Below, piece after piece: positions 1 through 10,179 of a DNA stretch of 64,000 bases; the first letter of the stretch is position 1; each line of letters begins with the position of its first letter. The translations under genes were made by a program, and so were the position numbers. The notes below the pieces were generated by a model, which saw nothing but the letters and a program-made list of their open reading frames with translations, was not told the origin of the DNA and did not search any database. Location: assembly GCA_947453965.1 (NCBI GenBank), contig CANGIQ010000005.1, forward strand, positions 1 through 64,000. The letters run 5' to 3'. This stretch comes from Comamonadaceae bacterium. GTDB lineage: Bacteria > Pseudomonadota > Gammaproteobacteria > Burkholderiales > Burkholderiaceae_C.

Positions 1-1770
1 ACCACCATGGTTGACCAATTGCTGCGTCAATCCGGTACTTTCGCCGATCACGAAAAAGTGGTCGACACCGTGATGGACAACAACGCCATCGAACGCGAAC
101 GTGGCATCACGATTTTGGCCAAGAACTGCGCCGTGAGCTGGGAAGGTACCCACATCAACATCGTCGACACCCCCGGTCACGCGGACTTCGGTGGTGAAGT
201 CGAACGCGCCTTGTCCATGGTTGACGGCGTGGTGCTGTTGATCGACGCGCAAGAAGGCCCCATGCCTCAAACCCGTTTCGTGACCAAGAAAGCTTTGGCT
301 TTGGGCTTGAAGCCCATCGTCGTGGTGAACAAAGTCGACAAGCCCGGTGCCAACCCCGACAAAGTGGTGAACGCCGCTTTTGACTTGTTTGACAAACTCG
401 GTGCCACCGACGAACAACTCGACTTCCCTGTGGTCTATGCCTCAGGCATCAACGGCTGGACGTCGTTGGAAGAAGGCGCACCTGGTGAACAGTGGGGCCC
501 CGACATGTCGGCCTTGTTCAACACCGTGTTGAAGCATGTGCCACCGCAACAAGGTGACCCTGCTGCGCCTTTGCAGTTGCAAATTTCTGCGCTCGACTTT
601 TCGACCTTCGTGGGTCGCATCGGTGTGGGCCGTATCAGCCAAGGCACCATCAAGCCCATGATGGATGTGTTGGTCATGGAAGGCCCCGATGGCACCGCCG
701 TCAAAGGCCGCATCAACCAAGTGTTGAAATTCCAAGGCTTGGACCGTGTGCAAGCCACCGAAGCCGGCCCTGGCGACATCGTGTTGATCAACGGCATTGC
801 CGACTTGAACATCGGTGTGACGGTGACTGATCCTACGAACCCCGCACCGCTGCCCATGCTCAAGATTGACGAGCCGACGCTGACCATGAACTTCTGCGTC
901 AACACCAGCCCCTTGGCCGGTCGCGAAGGTAAGTACGTCACCAGCCGTCAAATTTGGGACCGTCTGCAAAAAGAACTGCAACACAACGTGGCCTTGCGTG
1001 TGAAAGAAACCGACGAAGAAGGCGTGTTTGACGTCGCCGGCCGCGGTGAATTGCACTTGACCATTTTGTTGGAAAACATGCGCCGTGAAGGCTACGAGTT
1101 GGCTGTCTCCAAGCCACGCGTGGTCTACCGCGACATCGACGGTGTGCGTCACGAGCCGATCGAATTGGTGACGGCTGACATCGAAGAAGGTCACCAAGGC
1201 GGCGTGATGCAAGCCCTGGGTGAGCGCAAAGGCGAACTCGTGAACATGGAACCCGATGGCCGTGGTCGCGTCCGTTTGGAATACCGCATTCCCGCCCGTG
1301 GTTTGATTGGTTTCACCAACGAATTCTTGAACTTGACCCGTGGTTCGGGCTTGATCTCCAACATCTTCGACAGCTACGAGCCGCACAAAGGCGACATCGG
1401 TGGCCGCAAGAACGGTGTGTTGATCTCGATGGACGACGGTGAAATCTTCACCTACGCCTTGGGCAAGTTGGACGACCGTGGCCGTATGTTCGTCAAGGCG
1501 AACGACCCTGTGTACGAAGGCATGATTGTGGGTATCCACAGCCGTGACAACGACCTGGTCGTCAACGCCACACGCACCAAACAGCTGACCAACTTCCGCG
1601 TGTCTGGCAAAGAAGACGCGATCAAGATCACGCCGCCGATTGACCTCACACTCGAATACGGTGTGGAATTCATCGAAGACGACGAGTTGGTCGAAATCAC
1701 GCCCAAGAGCGTGCGTCTGCGTAAGCGCTTCTTGAAAGAGCACGAGCGCAAGCGCAACAAAAACGCTTGA
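1..1770 (+). CDS. typA: Translational GTPase TypA/BipA, 5'-truncated by window edge
   Basis: Ribosome-associated GTPase of the EF-G/LepA superfamily, acting in 50S assembly and stress or cold adaptation. The first two codons (Thr-Thr) are the end of the P-loop GKTT, so the true start lies upstream and the ATG at position 7 is internal. Visible G motifs are ERERGITI (switch I), [15 protein letters not shown] (G3), NKVDKPGA (G4) and YASGINGW (G5). EF-G-like domains and the TypA-specific C-terminal domain follow, with [17 protein letters not shown] well conserved. 589 residues are visible, against about 610 for the family, so only some 20 are missing. It ends in a Lys/Arg-rich tail. Confidence 0.97.
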   Translation, partial: TTMVDQLLRQSGTFADHEKVVDTVMDNNAIERERGITILAKNCAVSWEGTHINIVDTPGHADFGGEVERALSMVDGVVLLIDAQEGPMPQTRFVTKKALALGLKPIVVVNKVDKPGANPDKVVNAAFDLFDKLGATDEQLDFPVVYASGINGWTSLEEGAPGEQWGPDMSALFNTVLKHVPPQQGDPAAPLQLQISALDFSTFVGRIGVGRISQGTIKPMMDVLVMEGPDGTAVKGRINQVLKFQGLDRVQATEAGPGDIVLINGIADLNIGVTVTDPTNPAPLPMLKIDEPTLTMNFCVNTSPLAGREGKYVTSRQIWDRLQKELQHNVALRVKETDEEGVFDVAGRGELHLTILLENMRREGYELAVSKPRVVYRDIDGVRHEPIELVTADIEEGHQGGVMQALGERKGELVNMEPDGRGRVRLEYRIPARGLIGFTNEFLNLTRGSGLISNIFDSYEPHKGDIGGRKNGVLISMDDGEIFTYALGKLDDRGRMFVKANDPVYEGMIVGIHSRDNDLVVNATRTKQLTNFRVSGKEDAIKITPPIDLTLEYGVEFIEDDELVEITPKSVRLRKRFLKEHERKRNKNA

Positions 1771-1783
1771 TCAAACGTTTGAT

Positions 1784-2674
1784 GTGACGCGCATGACCCG
1801 CGCCGGTGCCGTTTGGACCATGGTGGCGGTCACCGCCATGTGGTCGATTGCGGGTGTGGTCACGCGTCACCTGGACAGCGCCCAGAGCTTTGAAGTCACG
1901 TTCTGGCGCAGTCTGTTCACCATGCTGTCACTGCTGGTGATCTTGCCCATTTACCAAGGCCGAGGGGTTTTCTCTCGGCTTTTTCATGCGCCGCGCGTGG
2001 TGTGGCTCAGCGGCGTGTGCTGGTCGGTCATGTTCACCGCCTTCATGGTGGCGCTGACCTTGGCCCGAGTGGCCGAGGTGTTGATCGTCATGGCGGTGGG
2101 GCCCTTGCTCAGCGCCTTGATTGCGCGTGTGTTTTTCAAGCAGCACATTGCACGGGTGACTTGGCTCGCCATCGGTGTGGCAGGCCTGGGCATGGCATGG
2201 ATGTTTGCCCAACCCTTGCAAGCTGAAACTTTTCCTTGGGGCGTTGTTATCGCCTTGTGCGTGCCCACTGCAGCAGCGGTGAACTGGAGCGTGGTGCGTC
2301 ACGGCCAAACGCGTGGCGAGTCTGTGGACATGCTGCCTGCCGTGTTGATAGGTGCCTTGCTGTCAGCCTTGGCCACCTTACCGTTTGCATGGCCCTTGCA
2401 AGCCAGCACACACGATGTGGTGTGGCTTGCTGTGCTGGGGCTGGTGCAGTTGGCGATTCCTTGCAGTTTGCTGGTCTTGTGCGCACGCGTGTTGCCTGCC
2501 GCAGAAATTTCGTTGTTGGCGTTGCTCGAAGTCTTATTCGGGACGCTGTTTGCGTGGCTGGGTGCGGGTGAAGAACCCAGCAGCCGCGTGCTGATGGGTG
2601 GGGCCTTGGTGTTGTTGGCCCTGTTGCTCAATGTGTGGTGGGCCGAGCGCCCCAATTCAGGAGACAAATCATGA
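1784..2674 (+). CDS. EamA-family (drug/metabolite transporter) membrane protein
   Basis: A 296-residue hydrophobic protein with the layout of the EamA/RhaT family: about ten transmembrane helices in two tandem EamA repeats, the first opening with AVWTMVAVTAMWSIAGVVTRH and the second near residue 150. The substrate cannot be read from sequence. It begins with GTG 13 nt after typA; an in-frame ATG at 1793 is an alternative start. Its last codons overlap the next gene in an ATGA junction, so the two are probably co-transcribed. Confidence 0.85.
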   Translation: MTRMTRAGAVWTMVAVTAMWSIAGVVTRHLDSAQSFEVTFWRSLFTMLSLLVILPIYQGRGVFSRLFHAPRVVWLSGVCWSVMFTAFMVALTLARVAEVLIVMAVGPLLSALIARVFFKQHIARVTWLAIGVAGLGMAWMFAQPLQAETFPWGVVIALCVPTAAAVNWSVVRHGQTRGESVDMLPAVLIGALLSALATLPFAWPLQASTHDVVWLAVLGLVQLAIPCSLLVLCARVLPAAEISLLALLEVLFGTLFAWLGAGEEPSSRVLMGGALVLLALLLNVWWAERPNSGDKS

Positions 2675-3810
2675 AAACCGTATTCACCAGCGATGTGCAA
2701 GCGCAGTGCGTCAACCATGTGGGCTTGATCACGCTCAACCGTCCCAAAGCGCTCAACGCTTTGTCGTTGGCCATGGTGCGCGAACTCACCCATGTGTTGC
2801 TGGCTTGGCAAAACGATCCGCAGGTCTATGCGGTGGTGATTCGTGGCAGCAACAAAGAAGGCCCGTTTGGCGCCTTTTGCGCAGGAGGCGACATTCGCTA
2901 CTTTCACCAAGCTGCGTTGGCGGGTGACACGACGCTGGAAGACTTCTTCACCGAAGAGTACAACCTCAACCACCTGATTCAAAACTACCCCAAGCCTTAT
3001 GTGGCCTTGATGGACGGCATCGTCATGGGCGGTGGCATGGGCATCAGCCAAGGCGCTGCCTTGCGTGTGGTGACTGAGCGTACGCAAATGGCCATGCCCG
3101 AAACACACATTGGCTTGTTCCCCGATGTGGGCGGCGGTTACTTCTTGAGCCGTTGCCAAGGCGCAGTGGGCGAGTATCTGGCACTCACGGGGCAACTCTT
3201 GCGTGGCGGCGAATCCTTGTCGGTCGGTCTTGCCGATGCATTCACACCGGCAGAACACTTGTCCGTGTTGTGGGACGGCTTGACGCAACAACCCTTTGCC
3301 AACGGCCAAGCCGTGTTGACGTGGCTGCGTGAACAAACACAGGCCAGCACCGCGCAAGCCAAAGCCACAGCACCCGCTTGGTTGCATGCTGAAGTCGATG
3401 CCGTGTTTGCTTTGCCGACCTTGCAAGACATGGTGCATGCCCTGCAAGGCTTGAGCGATGCGCAAGGCGCAGACAGCTGGGCCGCACACACCTTGAGTGC
3501 CTTGCGCCACCGTTCACCCTTGATGCTGCACGTGACGCTAGAGCAAGTGCGCCGTGGCCGTCATATGAGCTTGGCCGACGACTTGCGCATGGAGCGCGAC
3601 TTGGTGCGCCACTGCTTTCACACCGACCACCTGTCGCGTCGTGGCACCAGCAGCGAAACCGTGGAAGGCATCCGTGCCTTGGCAGTGGACAAAGACCGTC
3701 AACCCAAGTGGGAACCGACACGCATTGAAGACATCACGCCTGAGATGGTGTTGCCCTTCTTTGTGAGCCCTTGGCCCGCCGTGGCGCATCCTTTGCGCCA
3801 CTTGGCTTGA
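2671..3810 (+). CDS. 3-hydroxyisobutyryl-CoA hydrolase-like (enoyl-CoA hydratase superfamily)
   Basis: 379-residue crotonase-fold protein. Family members of this length with the segment PETHIGLFPDVGGGYFLSR hydrolyse 3-hydroxyisobutyryl-CoA in valine catabolism. The oxyanion-hole segments GAFCAGGDIRYF and GGGMGISQGAALRVV are both present, as is the family's C-terminal helical extension, which plain hydratases of about 260 residues lack. I chose ATG 2671 because AGGAGA lies 7 nt upstream; the GTG at 2635 would only add residues overlapping the EamA gene. Substrate preference is inferred from family signatures, not proven. Confidence 0.85.
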   Translation: MKTVFTSDVQAQCVNHVGLITLNRPKALNALSLAMVRELTHVLLAWQNDPQVYAVVIRGSNKEGPFGAFCAGGDIRYFHQAALAGDTTLEDFFTEEYNLNHLIQNYPKPYVALMDGIVMGGGMGISQGAALRVVTERTQMAMPETHIGLFPDVGGGYFLSRCQGAVGEYLALTGQLLRGGESLSVGLADAFTPAEHLSVLWDGLTQQPFANGQAVLTWLREQTQASTAQAKATAPAWLHAEVDAVFALPTLQDMVHALQGLSDAQGADSWAAHTLSALRHRSPLMLHVTLEQVRRGRHMSLADDLRMERDLVRHCFHTDHLSRRGTSSETVEGIRALAVDKDRQPKWEPTRIEDITPEMVLPFFVSPWPAVAHPLRHLA

Positions 3811-3817
3811 TCAAGCG

Positions 3818-3862
3818 CAAGCGCCCTTGTAGCAAGCGCTTCTGTGGCAAGCGCCGCTTGCT
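3818..3862. repeat. Three imperfect 15-bp tandem repeats between convergent genes
   Basis: CAAGCGC recurs at 3812, 3818, 3833 and 3848; the last three are spaced exactly 15 bp apart with partly conserved spacers. AGCAAGCG (3831-3838) and CGCTTGCT (3855-3862) can also pair, so the segment may fold as a weak terminator for the converging hydrolase and CoA-transferase genes. It lacks a T-tract. Confidence 0.45.
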
Positions 3863-3870
3863 TCACGCAT

Positions 3871-4788
3871 TCAGCGCGGCAGGGTGTGCAGCGGAATGTC
3901 TTTGGCAGTTGCCAGTCGATCCAACTGCTGCTTGGTTTGCGTGAGTAAAAACGCAGCAATGCCCGTGTGTGTGCTGCGTTTGTTCATCTGCTTGGCCGCA
4001 CTGGCGGGCAGGCCTGCAGCTTCACACAACCGTGCGGCAAAGTGCGGCTCCAGGGCCGCCACGGCCACGCGGCCATTCTTGCAAGGGTAGACCTTGTAGC
4101 CCGCATGTGCTCCACCCACATCGCCATCGGCTGTGGTCAAGCCCCAGGTGCGGGGCAGAGCCAAATAGGCGGCGGCATCACTCAATGCAATTTCTTGGAA
4201 CATGCCTTGGCCGTGGTTGCGTCCTGCACGTTGACGCAGCAGCAAGGCTTGCAGCACGGCCTCGGTGGTGAGCAAGGAGCCACCCATGTCGGCGTACAAA
4301 CTGGGGGGCAGTTCGAGGCCATTCACCAAACCGTTGTCGGCCAAATACGTCAAGTCGTGGCCGGGTTCTTCTGCGCGCTCACCTGGTGCGCCCACAATGC
4401 TGATCACGCACAGCGCGGGGTAACGCTGGTGCAGCTCTTTCCACACCAACCCGAGCTTCTTCAAAGCAGAAGGGCGGAACGAGGTGATCAGCACATCGGT
4501 TTTCGCGAGCTGCTTGTGCAGTGCAGCTTGGCCGCGCTCAGACTTCAAATCGGCTTGCAATACCTTCACGCCGTGGTGCATGGCGTCGTAGGCCGCGCGC
4601 TTGTAAATGCCCATCGGGTCGGCAGTGGCTTGTTGGCCAGGCGCCAAGGGCTCCAGCTTGACGCATTGCGCGCCCATGGCCTGCAAGCGCATCACAGCGG
4701 CAGGGCCGGGCAGGTTGAGGGCGAGAGTTAAAACGCGCACCCCTTTGAGGGGGGCCAGGTGAGACAGGGGGGATGTAGCGGCAGTCAT
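3871..4788 (-). CDS. Class III CoA-transferase (CaiB/BaiF family), short form
   Basis: 305-residue member of the family III CoA-transferases, which includes formyl-CoA transferase and alpha-methylacyl-CoA racemase. The N-terminus LKGVRVLTLALNLPGPAAVMRLQAMG is typical, though here one must read it as two pieces: the Rossmann strand and the conserved P-G-P loop. The Asp in EEPGHDLTYLADNG matches the conserved active-site Asp. The C-terminal part GYKVYPCKNGRVAVAALEP matches the racemase subgroup. Many family members have about 360-400 residues, so this is a compact form. The substrate is unknown; neighbours suggest aromatic or branched acyl-CoA metabolism. Confidence 0.85.
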   Translation of the reverse strand: MTAATSPLSHLAPLKGVRVLTLALNLPGPAAVMRLQAMGAQCVKLEPLAPGQQATADPMGIYKRAAYDAMHHGVKVLQADLKSERGQAALHKQLAKTDVLITSFRPSALKKLGLVWKELHQRYPALCVISIVGAPGERAEEPGHDLTYLADNGLVNGLELPPSLYADMGGSLLTTEAVLQALLLRQRAGRNHGQGMFQEIALSDAAAYLALPRTWGLTTADGDVGGAHAGYKVYPCKNGRVAVAALEPHFAARLCEAAGLPASAAKQMNKRSTHTGIAAFLLTQTKQQLDRLATAKDIPLHTLPR

Positions 4789-4815
4789 GCCGTCATTATC
4801 GGCGCCCCGTGTGTC

Positions 4816-6049
<1,234 letters not shown>

Positions 6050-6072
6050 TGCCTAGGCGTTTGGGTCAAGCT

Positions 6073-6105
6073 TGTGCGATCATCGGCATAAATGTGCGAT
6101 CATCG
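6073..6105. promoter_or_regulatory. Direct-repeat operator, probable IclR/PobR binding site
   Basis: TGTGCGATCATCG occurs at 6073-6085 and again at 6093-6105, a 20-bp period that puts both copies on the same helix face. The second copy continues to form the near-palindrome GCGATCATCGC. The PobR/PcaU class of IclR regulators is known to bind spaced repeats of about 10 bp, which fits this layout. It lies 20 bp upstream of the regulator start. Confidence 0.65.
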
Positions 6106-6125
6106 CGCAAAGCGTGGAGGCCTGA

Positions 6126-6884
6126 ATGGCAATTGCAAAAGCAGATTTGATTGAAGGCATGGTCAAAGGCATGGCGGTGCTGGAGAGTTTTGACACCGAA
6201 CGCCAGCGTCTCAACGCCACCTTGGCAGCGCAACGCGCGGGCATCACCCGAGCTGCGGCGCGGCGGCATTTGCTCACCCTCAGCCACTTGGGTTATTTGG
6301 AAACCGATGGCAGCTATTTTTGGCTGGCCTCAAAGGTGATGCGGTTTTCGGGCAGCTACTTGGCGTCGTCGCGTTTGCCACGCGTGGTGCAGCCCACCTT
6401 GAACCGTTTGGCCTTGCAGTCGTCGCATTCTTTTTCTGTGGTGGTGCTCGACGATGAAGAGGTGGTCATCGTGGCCCGCAGCGATGTGGCGCGTGTCATG
6501 GCCTACGGTTTGCACTTGGGCGCACGCTTGCCTGTGCACGCTACTTCTACCGGGCGGGTGTTGTTGGCCGCGCAAACGAAAACGGCTTTGAACGCGTGGC
6601 TCAAAGGTCGTGCCTTGCCACGCTTGACGGGCCATACCGTGACCGATCCCAAAACTTTGCGCGCCCGCATTGCCCAAGCACAAGCCGATGACTTTGCCAT
6701 CAGCTGCGAAGAACATGAGCTAGGCGTTAGTGCCATGTCGGTGCCACTGCGCAATGCGCAAGGCAAAACCGTGGCGGCTTTGAATGTGGTGCTGTCGGCT
6801 GCGCCATTGTCTGCAGCTCAAATTCAGCAGCGGTTTTTACCCGTGTTGCAAGGGGCGGCGCAGGAGTTGCGACCCTTGCTGTGA
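6126..6884 (+). CDS. IclR-family transcriptional regulator, PobR/PcaR-like
   Basis: 252-residue regulator. An N-terminal winged helix-turn-helix (about residues 10-65, including GITRAAARRHLLTLSHLGYL) is followed by an IclR effector domain with SVVVLDDEEVVIVAR and LPVHATSTGRVLLA. The layout matches protocatechuate/4-hydroxybenzoate regulators (PcaR, PobR, PcaU). GGAGG lies 5 nt before the ATG. Its divergent position to pobA and the direct repeats between them support control of pobA in response to 4-hydroxybenzoate or protocatechuate; that role is inferred. Confidence 0.88.
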   Translation: MAIAKADLIEGMVKGMAVLESFDTERQRLNATLAAQRAGITRAAARRHLLTLSHLGYLETDGSYFWLASKVMRFSGSYLASSRLPRVVQPTLNRLALQSSHSFSVVVLDDEEVVIVARSDVARVMAYGLHLGARLPVHATSTGRVLLAAQTKTALNAWLKGRALPRLTGHTVTDPKTLRARIAQAQADDFAISCEEHELGVSAMSVPLRNAQGKTVAALNVVLSAAPLSAAQIQQRFLPVLQGAAQELRPLL

Positions 6885-6892
6885 CGGCATGC

Positions 6893-6914
6893 GAGGACCG
6901 CACAGCGGGTCCTC
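6893..6914. terminator. Hairpin between convergent regulator and ligase genes
   Basis: GAGGACC (6893-6899) pairs with GGTCCTC (6908-6914) around an 8-nt loop in the 51-bp gap between two convergent genes. No U-run follows, so termination activity is uncertain. Confidence 0.35.
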
Positions 6915-6935
6915 ACCAGCCACGTCAACAAACGT

Positions 6936-8477
6936 TCATGCACGTAACTTGAAACGCTGAATTTTGCCCGTCGCTGTTTTGGGCAGTTCGTTCACAAACT
7001 CAATCCAGCGTGGGTATTTGTAGGGCGCGAGCTGGCTTTTCACATGCGCCTTCACATCGTCGGTGGTGGTGTTCTGGTTGGGTTTGAGCACCACATAGGC
7101 TTTGGGTTTGATCAAACCATCGGTGTCGGCCATGCCCACCACCGCCGCTTCCAGAATGCTGGGGTGGGTCATGAGCGAGGCTTCCACCTCGAAGGGCGAC
7201 ACATAAATGCCACCGACTTTGAGCATGTCGTCGCTGCGTCCGCCATAGGTGTAGTAGCCGTCTGCGTCGCGGGTGTACTTGTCGCCACTGCGCGTCCATT
7301 CACCGGCGAAAGTGGCTTTGGTTTTGGCGCGGTTGTTCCAGTACATCAAGGCCGCGCTGGGGCCGTTGATTTGCAGCTCACCGATTTCACCGTCTGCGCA
7401 TTCCTTGCCCTCTTCGTTGACGATGCGCAACTCATAGCCAGGCACGGCTTTGCCCGTGGTGCCATAGCGCACCTCGCCGGGGCGGTTGCTTAAAAAGATA
7501 TGCAGCATTTCGGTGGAGCCGATGCCATCCAAAATTTCGCAACCGTATTCTGCATTCCATTTTTTACCGATCTCGGCGGGAAGCGCTTCGCCCGCACTGG
7601 TGCACACACGCAAGTTGAGCTCCGATTGTTTCGGACGGTTGGGTGCGGCGAGCAACGAGGCATACAGGGTCGGCACGCCGTAAAAAATAGTGGGTTGATG
7701 TTTTTGCAAAATGCCAAACACATCGTCTGTCGTCGGACGGGTCGGCAACAACACGGTGGTGGCGCCTACGCTCATGGGGAAGGTGAAGGCATTGCCCAGG
7801 CCGTAGGCAAAAAACAATTTGGCGGCCGAATACACCACGTCTGATTCGCGAATGCCCAGCACACCTTGGCCATACAACTCGGCGGTTTGCATCAAATGGC
7901 TGTGCAAATGCACGGTGCCTTTGGGTGAACCGGTGGAGCCGCTGGAGTACAACCAAAAGCAAATGTCGTCAGCGCAGGTATCTGCGCAGTGGGGCGTGGC
8001 ATCGGCCTGGGCCAGCAATTCTTCGAGCGAGAGATGGGGCGTGCCTGTTGTGGCGCCTGACACTATGACGGTTTTCAAGTCAGGCAATTGGCCAATCAAC
8101 TCGTTGAAGGCGGGCAGCAGGGCGTTGGACACCAGCAAGCCGCGTGCGCGTGAGTCGCGCAGCATGTAGTCAAAGTCTTTGGTGGTCAGCAAGGTGTTGG
8201 TGGCCACGGGCACCACACCGGCCAGCATGCAACCCAAAAACACCACCGGCCATTGCGGGGTGTCCAGCATGCATAGCAGCACGCGGCTTTCGGGTTCAAA
8301 CCCTTGGGCCCGCAGCACATTGGCAAAACGCCAAGCTTGCTCGTTCAGCTGTCCGAAGGTGAGTTGTTCGCCACTGACCGCGTCAATGAACGCAACTTTG
8401 TCGGCACGTTGGCTGTGGCGCGCAAGCAGTGCTTGTGCGGCGTTGTACTGACGCGGTATTTCAATGGCGGCTGGCAT
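6936..8477 (-). CDS. Benzoate-CoA ligase family acyl-CoA synthetase
   Basis: 513-residue ANL-superfamily adenylating enzyme. Motifs are YSSGSTGSPKGTVHLHSH (P-loop), DGIGSTEMLHIFLSN (A5 region, a form typical of benzoate-CoA ligases), GRSDDMLKVGGIYVSP (hinge) and LPKTATGKIQRFKLRA with the catalytic Lys. Benzoate or 4-hydroxybenzoate activation is the likely role, feeding the aerobic box pathway, whose other genes are not here. I place the start at 8477, because AGGAGA precedes that ATG; the upstream ATG at 8492 would swallow the ribosome-binding site. Its promoter region carries TGCA repeats. Confidence 0.88.
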   Translation of the reverse strand: MPAAIEIPRQYNAAQALLARHSQRADKVAFIDAVSGEQLTFGQLNEQAWRFANVLRAQGFEPESRVLLCMLDTPQWPVVFLGCMLAGVVPVATNTLLTTKDFDYMLRDSRARGLLVSNALLPAFNELIGQLPDLKTVIVSGATTGTPHLSLEELLAQADATPHCADTCADDICFWLYSSGSTGSPKGTVHLHSHLMQTAELYGQGVLGIRESDVVYSAAKLFFAYGLGNAFTFPMSVGATTVLLPTRPTTDDVFGILQKHQPTIFYGVPTLYASLLAAPNRPKQSELNLRVCTSAGEALPAEIGKKWNAEYGCEILDGIGSTEMLHIFLSNRPGEVRYGTTGKAVPGYELRIVNEEGKECADGEIGELQINGPSAALMYWNNRAKTKATFAGEWTRSGDKYTRDADGYYTYGGRSDDMLKVGGIYVSPFEVEASLMTHPSILEAAVVGMADTDGLIKPKAYVVLKPNQNTTTDDVKAHVKSQLAPYKYPRWIEFVNELPKTATGKIQRFKLRA

Positions 8478-8487
8478 GGGTATCTCC

Positions 8488-8530
8488 TGCATTAAATTGC
8501 AACTTTACTCGCTTTAGGCAATATATTGCA
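8488..8530. promoter_or_regulatory. TGCA-N6-TGCA motif and palindrome upstream of the CoA ligase
   Basis: TGCA at 8488-8491 and 8498-8501 are separated by exactly 6 nt, giving the near-dyad TGCATTAAATTGCA. A third TGCA (8527-8530) overlaps a perfect 12-bp palindrome, GCAATATATTGC, at 8518-8529. As I recall, TGCA-N6-TGCA is the operator form of BoxR, the benzoyl-CoA-responsive repressor of box genes in Azoarcus. This suggests benzoyl-CoA control of the ligase. Confidence 0.5.
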
Positions 8531-8573
8531 TCATGGTTTCCCCCGGGTCGTTTTGGGTTAGAATAATGGTCTT

Positions 8574-8650
<77 letters not shown>

Positions 8651-8661
8651 AGTGAGTAAAA

Positions 8662-8687
8662 AAGGCCCCACATGGGGCCTTTTTTTA
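8662..8687 (+). terminator. Rho-independent terminator between the two tRNAs
   Basis: AGGCCCC (8663-8669) and GGGGCCT (8674-8680) form a 7-bp GC-rich stem with the loop ACAT, followed by a run of T. It lies 12 nt after tRNA-Pro and 9 nt before tRNA-Arg, so it may attenuate rather than fully separate them. Confidence 0.85.
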
Positions 8688-8695
8688 TGCCTGAT

Positions 8696-8772
8696 CTGCT
8701 CGTAGCTCAGTTGGATAGAGCAACAGCCTTCTAAGCTGTGGGTCGGGGGTTCGATCCCCTCCGGGCAGGCCA
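8696..8772 (+). tRNA. tRNA-Arg (anticodon TCT)
   Basis: 77-nt cloverleaf. Acceptor CTGCTCG pairs with CGGGCAG (one G-U pair), then discriminator G and an encoded CCA. Anticodon stem ACAGC/GCTGT encloses CTTCTAA, with anticodon TCT at 8730-8732, reading AGA codons. The T-arm GGGTTCGATCCC is intact. Confidence 0.96.
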
Positions 8773-8826
8773 ATCGGGCACAGGGATGACGTACAACGGC
8801 CATTTTTAGGTGACACTCTTCGTCAC

Positions 8827-10179
8827 ATGGCAAATCACTTAGAAAAAACAGTGCGCATCGGCGCAGGCGCCGGTTACTCGGGCGACCGCATCGCCCCCGC
8901 TGTGGAGTTGGCTGAAAAAGGCCAGCTCGATTACCTGGTGTTCGAATGCCTAGCCGAGCGCACCATTGCCTTGGCGCAGCTCGAGCGCAGCAAAAACTCC
9001 GCCCTGGGCTTTGACCCGCTGCTGCAAGAGCGCATGCGTGCGGTGCTGCCCCTGTGCGTGGCCCAACACATCAAGATCATCACCAATATGGGCGCGGCCA
9101 ATCCACAAGCGGCCGCGCAAGCGGTGTTGGCGGTGGCACACGAGTTGGGCCTGAGCCAACTCAAGGTGGCGGTGGTGCAGGGGGACGATGTGTTGCCCCA
9201 ACTGGCTGACCATGACTTTGCGTTGATGGAGCACGAGGCCACTTTGTCTTCCTTGGGCGACCGCGTGATTTCGGCCAATGCGTATTTGGGCGCAGAGCCT
9301 TTGGTGCGAGCGCTAGAGATGGGCGCCGATGTGGTGATCACCGGGCGTGTGGCCGACCCCGCTTTGTTTTTAGCGCCCCTGGTGCACGAATTTGGTTGGT
9401 CGTTTGACGATTGGCAGCGCATGGGGCAGGGCATTGTGATTGGCCATTTGTTGGAATGCGCGGCGCAAATCACGGGTGGCTATTTTGCCGACCTGGGTTA
9501 CCGCGATGTGCCTGATTTGGCGTGCCTTGGTTTTCCGTTGGCCGAGGTGTCTGCCGATGGCAGCGCGGTGATTACCAAGGTCGACGGCTCGGGCGGTTGC
9601 GTGACCACGGCGACTTGCACCGAGCAGCTGCTGTACGAAATTGAAAACCCCAGCCAATACCTTCAGCCCGATGTGGTGGCCGATTTTTCAAAGGTGACTT
9701 TGACGCAGGTCGGCCCAGACCGGGTGCAGGTGCAAGGCGCCACCGGGCAGGCCAAGCCAGACGCGCTGAAGGTGACGGTGGGTTACCGCGATGGTTTTAT
9801 TGGTGAGGGCCAAATGTCGTACGCAGGCCCGGGTGCGCAAGCCCGTGGGCAACTGGCGTTGGATGTGTTGCGCCACCGCCTGAATGCCGCTGGCATGGGC
9901 GGCTTTGAGAGCCGCTATGAGTTGCTGGGCGTCAATGCCATTCATGGCGACACCTTGTCCAAAGGGCTAGAGCCTTATGAGGTGCGTGTGCGTGTGGCTC
10001 TGCGCGTGCCCACCCGGCAGCTGGCCGAGCAAGTGGCCAACGAGGTCGAAGCTTTGTATTTGAACGGACCGGCCGGTGGTGGCGGTGCCACCAAGTCTGT
10101 GCGTGAGGTGATTGCGGTGGCGTCAATTTTGATGCCACGCGATTGGGTGCAGACCTCGGTGTCAATTTTGGAGATGTGA
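8827..10179 (+). CDS. AtuA-family (DUF1446) protein
   Basis: 450-residue member of the acyclic-terpene-utilisation AtuA family; its biochemical activity is poorly defined. Family-like segments are RIGAGAGYSGDRIAPAVE at the N-terminus, NMGAANPQAAAQAV, TGRVADPALFLAPLVHEFGW and DGSGGCVTTATCTEQLLYEI. It sits directly against a small gene encoding the domain that is fused at the C-terminus in longer AtuA proteins, and a Bug receptor gene follows. The group looks like uptake plus catabolism of an organic acid or terpenoid-derived acid. That is an inference from neighbours. Confidence 0.82.
   Translation: MANHLEKTVRIGAGAGYSGDRIAPAVELAEKGQLDYLVFECLAERTIALAQLERSKNSALGFDPLLQERMRAVLPLCVAQHIKIITNMGAANPQAAAQAVLAVAHELGLSQLKVAVVQGDDVLPQLADHDFALMEHEATLSSLGDRVISANAYLGAEPLVRALEMGADVVITGRVADPALFLAPLVHEFGWSFDDWQRMGQGIVIGHLLECAAQITGGYFADLGYRDVPDLACLGFPLAEVSADGSAVITKVDGSGGCVTTATCTEQLLYEIENPSQYLQPDVVADFSKVTLTQVGPDRVQVQGATGQAKPDALKVTVGYRDGFIGEGQMSYAGPGAQARGQLALDVLRHRLNAAGMGGFESRYELLGVNAIHGDTLSKGLEPYEVRVRVALRVPTRQLAEQVANEVEALYLNGPAGGGGATKSVREVIAVASILMPRDWVQTSVSILEM

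Noticed and set aside
442-1743. 433-codon open frame antisense to typA
   Set aside because: It lies fully on the complement of a certain gene, its composition is His/Gln/Val-rich as in codon shadows, and it has no recognisable domain.
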